Assembly (NCBI RefSeq): GCF_900114925.1
Contig: NZ_FOUR01000009.1
Span: 1-64,000, forward strand
From: Marinobacter pelagius
GTDB lineage: Bacteria; Pseudomonadota; Gammaproteobacteria; Pseudomonadales; Oleiphilaceae
DNA: 64,000 nucleotides
Reading direction: 5' to 3'
Shown here: positions 28,571-37,386 of the stretch, piece by piece
Numbering within the stretch: the stretch's first letter is position 1
How the letters are laid out: every line of letters begins with the position of its first letter
The notes under the pieces: model-generated
Seen by the model: only the letters and a program-made list of their open reading frames with translations
The model's database searches: none
Told to the model about the DNA's origin: nothing
Made by a program: the position numbers and the translations under genes

Positions 28571-29442
28571 GAGCTTACCCTTCCACCAGTGGTGTTTACG
28601 TCATTGCCGGTGGTCACATCCAGTCCGGCATCTTCGGTTCCCCGGCGATAGGCCGGATCGTCCCCGGACAGTTTGTCCGGATGGGTGTAAAACGGGGCGC
28701 CTTTCAGTTTCAGGCGCAGGGCGTTCCAGTAGATGCCTGCGACCACCTTGATCGCCTCGACCGGAAAACGGCGCAGGCTTCTGTGCAATTCTTTACGAGT
28801 GAGGGGGGTACGCTGGACCACAAGGGTGGCGTCAAAATGCTTGTGTTGTTCCTGGAAAACGTTCATGTGTATCCGCAGCTCCGGGCCGCGGAAACTGAAG
28901 GTCCACTGGTATTCCTGTTCCATGCCATTGAACGGCGACACATGGAAACGCTTGGAGAAGCCGAAGCGCTCGGTTCGCCAGCCCGCGCTGTTGGCTTTTG
29001 CCCCCGTGGTCTCCAGGCAATAGACGTGCCGTTCGTGCCAGGGCGTGTTGGTGATCTGGGCCACGATTACGCGGGGCACCGCGCCTTCGGCGGGATCTTC
29101 TCCATGCTCGTAGCAAAAGTAGAAGCTGACCGGATTGAAGACGTAGCCGAAGTAACGGGGGTGGGTGATCAGTTCAACCGTCCCGTCCGGGTACCAGCCG
29201 GTCGCATCCTTCACATAATCGCGAATGGCGGCGGACAGGTTGCGGACTTCCGGCCGGAAATAATCGTCACGGCGCAGGGACATCCAGTTGAAGCGTTCCA
29301 GGGAGAAGAACCGGCTGATGCGGGAGATCCTGTCCCATTCGTCCACATCAAGCGCCAGCATCCCGGTGCCATATTCGAACCCATGGCCGATCGGCTGCAT
29401 TCGGCGATGGCGCACGGACCCTTCAAGCCACTGGCTGCCCAT
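28558..29442 (-). CDS. DUF1365 family protein
   Basis: The 294-residue protein is a DUF1365 member, with GSVRHRRMQPIGHGFEYG near the start (about 8-25), GWYPDGTVELITHPRYFGYVFNPVSFYFCY (about 82-111) and FGFSKRFHVSPFNGMEQEYQW (about 158-178). DUF1365 genes nearly always accompany cfa-like and FAD-oxidoreductase genes, and the function is unknown. It overlaps the start of cfa by 13 bp and starts 2 bp after the FAD oxidoreductase ends. Confidence 0.9.
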   Translation of the reverse strand: MGSQWLEGSVRHRRMQPIGHGFEYGTGMLALDVDEWDRISRISRFFSLERFNWMSLRRDDYFRPEVRNLSAAIRDYVKDATGWYPDGTVELITHPRYFGYVFNPVSFYFCYEHGEDPAEGAVPRVIVAQITNTPWHERHVYCLETTGAKANSAGWRTERFGFSKRFHVSPFNGMEQEYQWTFSFRGPELRIHMNVFQEQHKHFDATLVVQRTPLTRKELHRSLRRFPVEAIKVVAGIYWNALRLKLKGAPFYTHPDKLSGDDPAYRRGTEDAGLDVTTGNDVNTTGGRVSSWRT

Positions 29443-29444
29443 GC

Positions 29445-30710
29445 TCAGATCTCCATCCCGAAATCACTCAGTACCCGAACCGCACTGCGCACGCCGTCCT
29501 CGTGGAAGCCGTTGAACCAGTAGGCACCGCAGAAATGGGTACGGTTGCGGTTGCCGATCTCGTGGTAGCGCTGCTGTGCGGCGACCGCCTCCAGGGTAAA
29601 AACCGGGTGGGCGTATTCAAAGCGCTTGATGACCTTGTCCGGTTCAATGTCCTGGCTGCGGTTGAGGGTCACGCAGAAGGTTTCCCGGGCGTCGTGGAAG
29701 TTCTGCAGGATGTTCATGTTGTAGGTGACCGACACCGGCTGGGTGCTGTGCTGCGGGAGGAAGTAGTTCCACGCCGCCCAGGCCCGGCGGTTGGAGGGCA
29801 GAAGGCGGCTGTCGGTATGCAGCACCACGTCGTTGTTCTGGTAGGCTATGGCGCCCAGGACATCCCGTTCCTGGTCGGTCGGATCGGCCAGCATGGCCAG
29901 CGCCTGGTCACTGTGGCAAGCCAGGATGACCTGATCGAATTCGTGGCTCTCGCCGTTCACTTCGACGGTCACGCCGTTCTCATGCCGGCGCACGGCACTG
30001 ACCGGGCTGTTCAGGTGGGTGCGGTCGCCGATCCGCTCCATCATTTTCTTCACATACTCGGCCGAGCCGCCGCTGATCACCCGCCAGGTGGGCCGGTCGT
30101 CCACCGACAGCATGCCGTGGTTATTGAAGAACTGCAGGAAGAACCGGATCGGGAATTGTTCCAGAACAATCTCGGGGGCCGACCAGATCGCCGCTCCCAT
30201 GGGCACGATGTAGTAGTTGCGGAAATACCGGGAGTAGCCGTTGCGGTTCAGGTACTCGCCCAGGGTTTCAGCGTCGCTGATGTTGCCGTCAGACAGATCC
30301 TTCCGGGTTTCCCGGTTGAACCTCAGGATCTCCCGGATCATGCGCAGGAACGGCAGGTTCAGCAGGTTTTTGCGCTGGGCAAACAGGGTGTTGAGGCTGG
30401 TTCCGTTGTATTGCAGCCCGGAGGACGGGCAATCCACGCTGAAACTCATGTCGCTGACTTCGGAAGCAACCCCCAGTCGGTCCATCAGTTTGATGAAGTT
30501 CGGGTAGGTCCAGTCGTTGTAGACGATGAAGCCGGTATTGACCGGCCAGGTGCGGCCGTCGGATTCCACCTGCTCGGTGTTGGTGTGGCCACCGGCATAA
30601 TCGCCGGCTTCAAACAGCTGAACATCGTGTTTCTCCGCAAGCTTCCAGGCCGCGGTGAGGCCGGAGACGCCGGCCCCAATGACAGCAATACGCTGACGTT
30701 CGTTGGTCAT
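29445..30710 (-). CDS. FAD-dependent oxidoreductase (amine oxidase/desaturase superfamily)
   Basis: The 421-residue protein has the dinucleotide motif IAVIGAGVSGLTAAWKLAEK (about 8-27), YAGGHTNTEQVE (about 37-48) and a C-terminal FAD-contacting FCGAYWFNGFHEDGVRSA (about 393-410). This group is always found with DUF1365 and Cfa-like proteins. By analogy with FAD enzymes acting beside Cfa-like methyltransferases on 10-methyl and furan fatty acids, it probably reduces or oxidises the modified acyl chain. That is inference. Confidence 0.88.
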   Translation of the reverse strand: MTNERQRIAVIGAGVSGLTAAWKLAEKHDVQLFEAGDYAGGHTNTEQVESDGRTWPVNTGFIVYNDWTYPNFIKLMDRLGVASEVSDMSFSVDCPSSGLQYNGTSLNTLFAQRKNLLNLPFLRMIREILRFNRETRKDLSDGNISDAETLGEYLNRNGYSRYFRNYYIVPMGAAIWSAPEIVLEQFPIRFFLQFFNNHGMLSVDDRPTWRVISGGSAEYVKKMMERIGDRTHLNSPVSAVRRHENGVTVEVNGESHEFDQVILACHSDQALAMLADPTDQERDVLGAIAYQNNDVVLHTDSRLLPSNRRAWAAWNYFLPQHSTQPVSVTYNMNILQNFHDARETFCVTLNRSQDIEPDKVIKRFEYAHPVFTLEAVAAQQRYHEIGNRNRTHFCGAYWFNGFHEDGVRSAVRVLSDFGMEI

Positions 30711-31507
30711 TCGGTTTTTTCCTGTTGATCAGAACTCTTGCGCGCCATGTTGGCGGCCATGCGGTCAACCAGAGCCCCGGGCAGCGAGCCCAGGATCTTG
30801 AGCGTCCAGGTAAAGCGTTTGGGAAAGGCAATCTCGTTCTTGCCCTTGGCCAGCCCACTGACGATCCGCTCGGCCGCGTCCTCGGCGGAAATCCGGAAGG
30901 GCATGGGGAAATCGTTGCGGTCGGTGAGCGGTGTTTTTACGAAGCCGGGTGAAACCACCACAACGTCAATGCCCTCGGCGGCCAGGTCGGCCCGCAGCGA
31001 GTGGGCAAAATAGCTCAGCGCGGCCTTGGAGGCACCGTAGCCTTCCGCCCGGCCAAAGGGAAACCACCAGGCGGAGGAACTGACAATGACCAGAGAGGCT
31101 GGCCGGCCCATCGCCCGGGTGCGGCGCAGCGCGGGCAGGGCAATGTCCAGCGAACGGGCGGTACCGAGCACATTGGTCACGATGTTCGCTTCGATCACAT
31201 CACTGCTGTACTGGTCGACCTCCAGGTACTCGCAGGTCCCGGCGTTGAGGATCGCCATATCCAGAGGCTGGTCTGAATCCAGGTCAGGGGCGATTTTGGC
31301 CAGGTCCTCCTTGTTGGTGGTATCGGCAACGGCCGGCTGAATCCGCTCGGGCGCCAGTTCACGCAGTTTTTCCAGCGCTTCGGCACGGCGCCCGGTGATC
31401 ACCAGGTGGTGTCCGCCACGGGCCAGCGATCGGGTCAGCGCTTCGCCAATCCCGGAGCTGGCGCCCGTGATCCAGATGTTGGACGGTCCCTGCAATCGTG
31501 TACTCAT
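30707..31507 (-). CDS. Short-chain dehydrogenase/reductase
   Basis: The 266-residue SDR has the TGASSGIG cofactor motif (about 14-21), an NAG motif in AILNAGTCEY (about 88-97), catalytic Ser in IVSSSAWW and YGASKAAL with the catalytic Tyr/Lys (about 155-162). The TGRRAEA segment after strand 2 favours NADP(H). The substrate is presumably a lipid intermediate of the operon. Its start and stop both overlap neighbours by ATGA. Confidence 0.88.
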   Translation of the reverse strand: MSTRLQGPSNIWITGASSGIGEALTRSLARGGHHLVITGRRAEALEKLRELAPERIQPAVADTTNKEDLAKIAPDLDSDQPLDMAILNAGTCEYLEVDQYSSDVIEANIVTNVLGTARSLDIALPALRRTRAMGRPASLVIVSSSAWWFPFGRAEGYGASKAALSYFAHSLRADLAAEGIDVVVVSPGFVKTPLTDRNDFPMPFRISAEDAAERIVSGLAKGKNEIAFPKRFTWTLKILGSLPGALVDRMAANMARKSSDQQEKTE

Positions 31508-31971
31508 CCCGCTTGCCCTTTTATCCAGCGGACCACCCGCCCGAGAGCCGGGAGGTTCTCGTAAAGCAGTTGGCCGGCATCAAAATAGTCCCGGTGAAAG
31601 CTGACCCGGCCATCTTCGATCTCCAGATGGCTGATGCCATCCACGGAAATTTCGCGACCGCCACGAATCCGCCTGTGGCGCAGTTTCATAACCCAGGGCA
31701 GGGCGACGGAGGCCCCGTTGGCGACGGCAGGTTCAAACTCGAACCTGCAGGAAATGACGTTCTTGTAGGCACCCGCAAAATAGTGGGTCAGCTCATCAAG
31801 ACCGGTAACCCGACCGAAAGGGTCCTGGAACCGGATGCCCTCGCTATAGACTGCCTGGAGTTTGTTCAGGTTTCCCTTGTCCAGCTCGTTGAACAGTGCC
31901 TTGAAGTGTTCGATCGTCGCCGGAACGGCCGAGTTCTTGTTACCTACTTCAATTGCTGAGGCTGTGCTCAT
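31504..31971 (-). CDS. SnoaL-like/NTF2-fold protein
   Basis: The 155-residue protein has an NTF2-like fold: helix FKALFNELDKGNLNKLQAVYSEGIRFQDPFGRVTGLDELTHYF (about 22-64) and sheet EISVDGISHLEIEDGRVSFHRDYFDAGQLLYENL (about 108-141), typical of SnoaL-like domains next to Cfa clusters. The fold serves as small-ligand binder, isomerase or cyclase; the role here is unknown. A GAGGAGG box lies upstream of ATG 31971. It overlaps the desaturase stop by ATGA. Confidence 0.85.
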   Translation of the reverse strand: MSTASAIEVGNKNSAVPATIEHFKALFNELDKGNLNKLQAVYSEGIRFQDPFGRVTGLDELTHYFAGAYKNVISCRFEFEPAVANGASVALPWVMKLRHRRIRGGREISVDGISHLEIEDGRVSFHRDYFDAGQLLYENLPALGRVVRWIKGQAG

Positions 31972-32924
31972 GACTGCTTCCTCCTCATCGCATCGAGCTT
32001 GCGGGTTTCCTCCTGAATGTGCTGCGGTATCGGGTTCAGATCCCAGATGATGCCCAGACGGGACAGCAACCACAGCCCGTACCAGGTAATGTCGATTTCG
32101 TACCAGCGGAAGCCCTGGCGGACCGACTGGGGCCAGCGGTGATGATTGTTGTGCCAGCCTTCACCCAGGGTGATCAGGGCCAGCCAGAAATTGTTGCGGC
32201 TGTCGTCATTGGTGTCGAAGCGGCGCTTGCCCCAGACGTGGGACAGGGAGTTGATCGAGACGGTGGCGTGGAACAGCATCACCGTGGAGATAAAGAAGCC
32301 CCACACCAGCAGCTGCAGACCATTGGTGCCCAGGGAAGGCGCAAAGGCCGCCAGAGCCTCACCGAGACCATAGATACCCACCGCGGCCGCAGCTGGTACC
32401 AGTGAGTCGAAACGGTTGATGAAGCGCAACTCCGGGTACTTCATCCAGTCCCGCACGCGCCGTTCGTCCATGGCAAAGCCGGCATCGCAGGTGAACCAGC
32501 CCACGTGTGACCACCAGAAGCCGCCATGATGGGGGGAATGGAGATCCTCCTCACGGTCGGAGTGCTGGTGATGATGGCGGTGGTGGGCCGCCCACCAGAG
32601 CGGGCCACGCTGGGCAGCACTGGCGCCCAGCAAACCGAAGATGAACTGTGCCGGCCGGCTGGTCTTGAAGGTCTTGTGGGCGAAATAACGGTGATAGAAC
32701 CCCGTGATGGCAAACATGCGGATCAGGAAAAAGGCCACGGCAAAGCCGACGGCGAACGCACTCGCCCCGGTGTAGAATGCCAGCAGGCATACCAGATGCA
32801 GCAAAATGAATGGCACTACCCGGATGAAATTGAAGGAGCGGGAGCTCGTGTCGATGTGATCCGAACCCGCGTCAGAGTCGAACCACCTCAGAATGTTTAT
32901 AAACCAGTGTTGCACTCGGGTCAT
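31968..32924 (-). CDS. Membrane fatty acid (acyl-CoA/acyl-lipid delta-9-type) desaturase
   Basis: The 318-residue membrane protein has the three histidine boxes of the integral di-iron desaturases: YHRYFAHKTF (about 77-86), HHRHHHQHSD (about 114-123) and WHNNHH (about 256-261), with four hydrophobic helices around them. Such enzymes introduce a cis double bond near carbon 9. It is the first gene of the eight-gene operon, so it probably supplies the unsaturated acyl chain that the Cfa-like enzyme then methylates. Confidence 0.92.
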   Translation of the reverse strand: MTRVQHWFINILRWFDSDAGSDHIDTSSRSFNFIRVVPFILLHLVCLLAFYTGASAFAVGFAVAFFLIRMFAITGFYHRYFAHKTFKTSRPAQFIFGLLGASAAQRGPLWWAAHHRHHHQHSDREEDLHSPHHGGFWWSHVGWFTCDAGFAMDERRVRDWMKYPELRFINRFDSLVPAAAAVGIYGLGEALAAFAPSLGTNGLQLLVWGFFISTVMLFHATVSINSLSHVWGKRRFDTNDDSRNNFWLALITLGEGWHNNHHRWPQSVRQGFRWYEIDITWYGLWLLSRLGIIWDLNPIPQHIQEETRKLDAMRRKQS

Positions 32925-32990
32925 ACCCTGATTGCCCTTCTACTTCTGTGTGAAACCAAGTCGGCGAAGCATCGCTCAACGCTCGAGGGG

Positions 32991-33021
32991 TTTTACGTAA
33001 TCGTTACTCAAATTGGATGCA
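32991..33021 (-). promoter_or_regulatory. Candidate ECF-type promoter of the desaturase operon
   Basis: Read on the minus strand, TGCATCCAA (33021-33013) and CGTAAAA (32997-32991) are separated by 15 bp, about 65 bp upstream of the desaturase ATG. The layout resembles promoters of the RpoE/ChrR (ECF11) group, which control cfa-type operons in other proteobacteria. No rpoE/chrR pair is in the window and the -35 match is partial. Confidence 0.3.
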
Positions 33022-33030
33022 CCAAACACG

Positions 33031-34044
33031 ATGTTTAATGAAGCACCCGACAGACACCTTATACGCCGTATTGCCGTCATCGGTTCAGGGATTGCAGGGC
33101 TGACTTCGGCGATTTTGCTCAGGGAACAGGGCCACTCGGTGACCGTGTTCGAGAAAAGCCGTGGCCCCGGTGGACGCCTGGCCGCGAAACGGGTTCCCGG
33201 AGGCTCTGCGGATCTCGGCGCCCAGTATTTCACCGCCAGAAACCCGGCTTTTCGGGACTTCCTGACCCGGTACGCCGGGGACAGCAGTTTCACCACCTGG
33301 CAGGGGCGCCTGGTCTTCCAGCACCAGGACGGAAGCAGGGAGCCTTTCCCGGAGGAAGAGCGTTATGTCGGAACCCCCCGTATGACAGCCATCAGCCGGG
33401 CGCTGTCAGCCCATGTTGACCTGGTCACCGAGACCCGTATTGAAAGAATGGCCCGTAAAGACAGTCAGTGGGAACTGGTCGATACCGGTGGCAACAATGT
33501 GGGCCGCTTTGACCGGGTGGTCGTAACCGCACCGCCGGCCCAGGCCAGGGATCTGATGCAGGCGAGTGGTCTGGAGGAGGTTGCAGGCCGGCTGGAGCAA
33601 TCGGTATCAGCCGTGGCGCCTTGCTGGGCGGTGGCGGCGCATTTCAGCCAGCCTCTGGATCCGGGGTTCGACGGTATCCGTTGCCAGCATCCGGTGTTGT
33701 ACTGGGTTGCCAACAATTCCAGCAAGCCGGGCCGTGAGGATTCCGGGCAATGGTGGGTGCTGCACGCTAACGCGGAATGGACGCAAGCGAATGTGGATGC
33801 AGCGCCGGAACAGGTTGGTGGCGAGCTGGTAAGGGTATTCCAGCAACTCACTGGCACTGATGTTCAGCCGGATGATCTTGTACCCCACCGCTGGCTCTAC
33901 GCCCGCTCCGGTGGCGAGAATCTTCCGGGCCACCTGTGGTTCGATCAGCTGGGCATCGGCATGGCCGGGGACTGGCTTGATGGTGGTCGGGTCGAGGGCG
34001 CCTTCAACAGTGCCAGCGGGCTGGTCCAGGCAATGGCGTCCTGA
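33031..34044 (+). CDS. FAD-dependent oxidoreductase (renalase-like)
   Basis: The 337-residue protein has RIAVIGSGIAGLTSAILLRE (about 13-32), EKSRGPGGRLAAKR (about 42-55) with the FAD-binding arginines, DLGAQYFTAR (about 62-71) and a C-terminal IGMAGDWLDGGRVEGAFNSA (about 311-330). This is the bacterial NAD(P)/FAD protein group related to renalase; the substrate is unknown. ATG 33031 is used, but a TTG at 33013 is in frame. It is divergent from the lipid operon, with about 106 bp between starts, and may share its regulation. Confidence 0.87.
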   Translation: MFNEAPDRHLIRRIAVIGSGIAGLTSAILLREQGHSVTVFEKSRGPGGRLAAKRVPGGSADLGAQYFTARNPAFRDFLTRYAGDSSFTTWQGRLVFQHQDGSREPFPEEERYVGTPRMTAISRALSAHVDLVTETRIERMARKDSQWELVDTGGNNVGRFDRVVVTAPPAQARDLMQASGLEEVAGRLEQSVSAVAPCWAVAAHFSQPLDPGFDGIRCQHPVLYWVANNSSKPGREDSGQWWVLHANAEWTQANVDAAPEQVGGELVRVFQQLTGTDVQPDDLVPHRWLYARSGGENLPGHLWFDQLGIGMAGDWLDGGRVEGAFNSASGLVQAMAS

Positions 34045-34049
34045 GCCGG

Positions 34050-35534
34050 CTATTCCGTCATGTCTTCAACCGGGCCGAGAGTGATGTTCGGTCGGGTGTA
34101 GAAGTGGGTGATGGTGCCGTCGCTGAACTTGCTGAAGAACGCGCTCACTTCCGTGATCTTGCGGAGTGACCGCGTCCGGTTGATGGGGTCGCGCACCAGC
34201 ACCTTGATGCCGTTGAAGTTGTCCTGGATGTTGGAGAACCGGGCGCGCATGGAGCAGGTCACCACGTGCGCCGGGTTCAGCCCCAGTTCCCGGGCCAGCC
34301 ACTCGCTGTGGCGGTTAATCCCCTTGTCACTGAGATCCTCCCGCGTGTCCAGGTGGTCAAGCTTCACCCGGTTGACGATGCAGAAGGAGTAACTCTGGGG
34401 GTTCTGGCGCGCCACCTTGCGGAAGGCTTCCCAGAAGAAACTGTCCGTCAGCTCCGCGAAGAAGCGCATGTCACTCAGGCAGGTGTCGATCCACTCGAAA
34501 TTCTCCTGATCCTCCAGGACCTCATTGATCGCTTCCCGGAGCAGCCAGTCGAAGCCGAGCGCGGTCTTGTGGGCGTATACCTTCCGGTACATCTGGTGCC
34601 GGCTGTAGACAAAGTCCTCCAGGGCGCCCAGGCCTTTATGGGTGATGGCCAGGCCCAGCCAGGGCTCGGCGACATCCCAGCCGAAACGGAAGTTGGTCAG
34701 CAGGTGATCCAGATTCAGGCCACCGATCGTCACCGAGGAATGGAAGCCGTCCCGGAGCATGTAGTCGGCGCGATCCGCGTCAATTTCCCCGGAAACGATA
34801 GAAGAAAGCAGATCCATGACCAGGCCGGGAATGTTCTCGTCCGGCATGGAGCCGGATTTCGCCTCGTCCCCGGCGATAAAGTTCCAGAAGGTCTCGGCGT
34901 GGCGGCGGAAAGTCTCGCTGGGCCGGACGTCGGTGGTTTCCATAATGCCAATCACATCCCTGCGGTCCAGCCCGGCGGCTTCCAGATCCACGGCAGAGAG
35001 CACCTCGTGGGCAACCCGCACCGAGTAATGCTCATGTTCGAGCTCTTCCGGCTCTTCACCGTGGTACTGCGAGAAATTCACCCCGGTCCAGAGGTTGCGG
35101 AACCGGTCCGGCCGGGACATCAGCTCGCGGATACGCCGGGCCTGGGTGAACTGGTGCGAGAAACTGGAGTGGCCGCTGTCGTGGAGCAGGCAGCCCAGGC
35201 GTATGGTTTTCGCCAGGTAATCGATGGCATCGAGCTGGCTCAGGGTGAGATCGGTCTGCTCGCTCAGCTGGCGCTCCCGCAGGTAGGCATCGATCATCGA
35301 GCGGAACATCCGCGTGCCCACATGCATCACCCCGACACTGTGCAGGAAGCGGGAATGGGTAGCACCGGGAAACACCAGGCTCAGGATATCGTTCTGGCAG
35401 ATATTACGCAGGCGCTGGAACAGGGGATGGTCGATGACCTGTATCTCATGCCGGTATAAGGGAATCCCACCGTGAACCGGATCCATGATCAGCTTGTCAT
35501 AAGCCCCGAGTAAATCGTTTACCGCACGTCTCAT
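34050..35534 (-). CDS. HD-domain phosphohydrolase (SAMHD1/dGTPase-like)
   Basis: The 494-residue protein has the dGTPase-like pattern: DPVHGGIPLYRHEIQVIDHPLFQRLRNI (about 16-43), HSRFLHSVGVMHV (about 59-71), the metal-binding LLHDSGHSSFSH (about 112-123) and a downstream catalytic-site aspartate in DADRADYMLRDG (about 246-257). Known relatives hydrolyse dNTPs; the substrate here is not shown. The start at 35534 follows GGGGAGAA; the open frame continues to a TTG at 35552. Its 3' end is 5 bp from the convergent FAD gene. Confidence 0.88.
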   Translation of the reverse strand: MRRAVNDLLGAYDKLIMDPVHGGIPLYRHEIQVIDHPLFQRLRNICQNDILSLVFPGATHSRFLHSVGVMHVGTRMFRSMIDAYLRERQLSEQTDLTLSQLDAIDYLAKTIRLGCLLHDSGHSSFSHQFTQARRIRELMSRPDRFRNLWTGVNFSQYHGEEPEELEHEHYSVRVAHEVLSAVDLEAAGLDRRDVIGIMETTDVRPSETFRRHAETFWNFIAGDEAKSGSMPDENIPGLVMDLLSSIVSGEIDADRADYMLRDGFHSSVTIGGLNLDHLLTNFRFGWDVAEPWLGLAITHKGLGALEDFVYSRHQMYRKVYAHKTALGFDWLLREAINEVLEDQENFEWIDTCLSDMRFFAELTDSFFWEAFRKVARQNPQSYSFCIVNRVKLDHLDTREDLSDKGINRHSEWLARELGLNPAHVVTCSMRARFSNIQDNFNGIKVLVRDPINRTRSLRKITEVSAFFSKFSDGTITHFYTRPNITLGPVEDMTE

Positions 35535-35648
35535 GGTCAGGATTCTCCCCAATTCGCGAAACTGGCCTTGTTATATCACAGGGTCGTGCCAGAATAGGCT
35601 TTATCAAGCCAATTTATCGTTTATCGATGGTAGTTTAGGGCAACAGCC

Positions 35649-36857
35649 ATGGCATCGCGCACCGAGCGCATTCTTATTATTGACGCCGATGAAAAGGCCC
35701 GTGTCGACCTCTCACGTTATCTTGAGGCGCGCGGATTCTATGTGACCGGTTTTCCCGACGTGGCTGCAGCCAAGAGCCTGTTCGACGATAACACTCCGGA
35801 TGTCATCTTTGCAGATCTGGATCCCGAGGCCATCCGGGATCTGGCCGGCAGGCTCGAGGAGTCGGAGACATTCACCCCGATTGTGGCCTGCTCCAGCACC
35901 GAATCCAGCGCCGATGTGGTAAAAGCCCTGCGGGCGGGCGCTGCCGATTTCGTGCTCAAGCCGTGCAGTGATGACAAGGGCGCCCTGGACGATGTGATCG
36001 GCAAGTTGCTGGACCGGGTCCGGGTCAACCGGTTGAACCAGCTCTATCGCCAGGAGCTGGAAGAGGCCAACCGGGACCTGCGGGACGGCATCGCCGAGCT
36101 CAGGGCCGACCAGCGGGCAGGGCGCAAGGTCCAGCTGCGGATGCTGCCGGACCGGGAACAGATGATGGGTGGGTTGCACGTGGACCACCTGATCAAGCCT
36201 TCCCTGTACCTCAGCGGTGATTTTCTCGACTATTTCCGGATTTCGGAAGACAAGCTGCTGGTCTACATCGCCGATGTGTCCGGCCACGGCGCCAGTTCAG
36301 CCTTCGTGACCGTGCTGCTGAAGAACCTGACCAACCGGTTGCAGCGCAACCTCCGGCGCCAGTCCAGTGATGACATCCTGTACCCGGAGCGCTTCCTGGA
36401 GCGGATCAACTCGGAGTTGCTGGACACCGGGCTCGGCAAGCATGTGACGGTGTTCGTGGGGATCATCTCCGAATCCGAGCGCAAGCTCCGTTACGCAGTG
36501 GGTGCGCATTTCCCGATGCCGATCCTGTCCTTCGAGGGCGGAAGTACCGCTTTCCTGGAGGGCAGCGGGCTGCCGGTGGGGCTGTTCGAGGCGCCCGAGT
36601 GGGAGGTTTATGAGGTGGCGCTCGACAAGCCGTTCCGGCTTTTGCTGTTTTCCGATGGCATTCTGGAGGTAATCCGGGCCAAATCCCTTGATGAAAAGGA
36701 GAAGACGCTACTTGAACTCGTATCGGGAGGTAGTCACACTATCGCATCTCTCAACGAGGCGCTGAGTCTGGACGGCATAACAGAACTTCCGGACGATATC
36801 GCTATCGTATCGGTAACTGATACCATTAAAAGGTCAGACAGCACGTCCCCTAAATAG
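35649..36857 (+). CDS. Response regulator with PP2C/SpoIIE phosphatase domain (RssB-like)
   Basis: The 402-residue protein has a receiver domain (about 1-125; phospho-acceptor in VIFADLDPEA near residue 58, lysine in FVLKPCSDD near 103), a coiled linker (about 128-160) and a SpoIIE-type PP2C phosphatase (about 170-398; SGDFLDYF, ADVSGHGASSAF, LLFSDGILEV and LPDDIAIVSV supply the metal-binding aspartates). It should dephosphorylate the STAS protein encoded next, like RssB/RssC of pseudomonads in the general stress/sigma-S partner-switching pathway. Confidence 0.88.
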   Translation: MASRTERILIIDADEKARVDLSRYLEARGFYVTGFPDVAAAKSLFDDNTPDVIFADLDPEAIRDLAGRLEESETFTPIVACSSTESSADVVKALRAGAADFVLKPCSDDKGALDDVIGKLLDRVRVNRLNQLYRQELEEANRDLRDGIAELRADQRAGRKVQLRMLPDREQMMGGLHVDHLIKPSLYLSGDFLDYFRISEDKLLVYIADVSGHGASSAFVTVLLKNLTNRLQRNLRRQSSDDILYPERFLERINSELLDTGLGKHVTVFVGIISESERKLRYAVGAHFPMPILSFEGGSTAFLEGSGLPVGLFEAPEWEVYEVALDKPFRLLLFSDGILEVIRAKSLDEKEKTLLELVSGGSHTIASLNEALSLDGITELPDDIAIVSVTDTIKRSDSTSPK

Positions 36858-36871
36858 TGGCAGTGTGAAAC

Positions 36872-37363
36872 ATGGCTGGTTACAAGATCCTGCAAGCTGA
36901 ACAACAGGGCATTTATGTCCTCAAGTTTATCGGTGAAATCCGGCTGAACCTGTGTTCGACGCTGGACAATCTCGTTGAGTCCATTACCCAGGATCCTCAG
37001 TTCAAGACCGTGGTTATCGATCTGACCGAGACCGAGATCATCGACAGCACCACCCTCGGCCTGCTCGCCAAGATCGCTATGGCCGCACAGAAACAGAGTC
37101 ATTTCCTGCCGACGCTGATTTCCACCAATCCCGATATTACCCGCATCATTACCTCCATGGGGTTCGACAAGATTTTCATCATTGTCCGGGAACCCGCCTC
37201 CCGTATTGAGGAACTGGAAGAGATTCCGGTACTGAAAGCCAGCGAACAACAGGTTCGCGACAAGGTTCTCGACGCCCACAAGGTGCTGATGGGCATGAAC
37301 CGGAAGAACCGGGAAGAGTTCAAGAATCTGGTGCGTGCTCTGGAATGCGAAGAGCACGGCTGA
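36872..37363 (+). CDS. STAS-domain anti-sigma factor antagonist (RssC-like)
   Basis: The 163-residue protein has a STAS domain (about 1-105) with TVVIDLTETEIIDSTTLGLLA (phosphorylatable Ser/Thr at the DST turn near 58) and a C-terminal helical extension (about 110-163) not found in minimal antagonists. It lies 14 bp after the PP2C-response regulator gene, so the pair forms a partner-switch module. The anti-sigma kinase is not in the window. Confidence 0.87.
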   Translation: MAGYKILQAEQQGIYVLKFIGEIRLNLCSTLDNLVESITQDPQFKTVVIDLTETEIIDSTTLGLLAKIAMAAQKQSHFLPTLISTNPDITRIITSMGFDKIFIIVREPASRIEELEEIPVLKASEQQVRDKVLDAHKVLMGMNRKNREEFKNLVRALECEEHG

Positions 37364-37386
37364 TCCGATAACAACACGGAATGACT

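Noticed and set aside
31972..32073. N-terminal extension of the SnoaL-like gene
   Set aside because: It overlaps the desaturase; a GAGGAGG box sits just before the internal ATG at 31971, which also forms the ATGA junction.
34050..35534. HD phosphohydrolase as a phage-defence dNTPase
   Set aside because: It lies among core genes without a defence partner, and dGTPase-like proteins of this size are common housekeeping enzymes.
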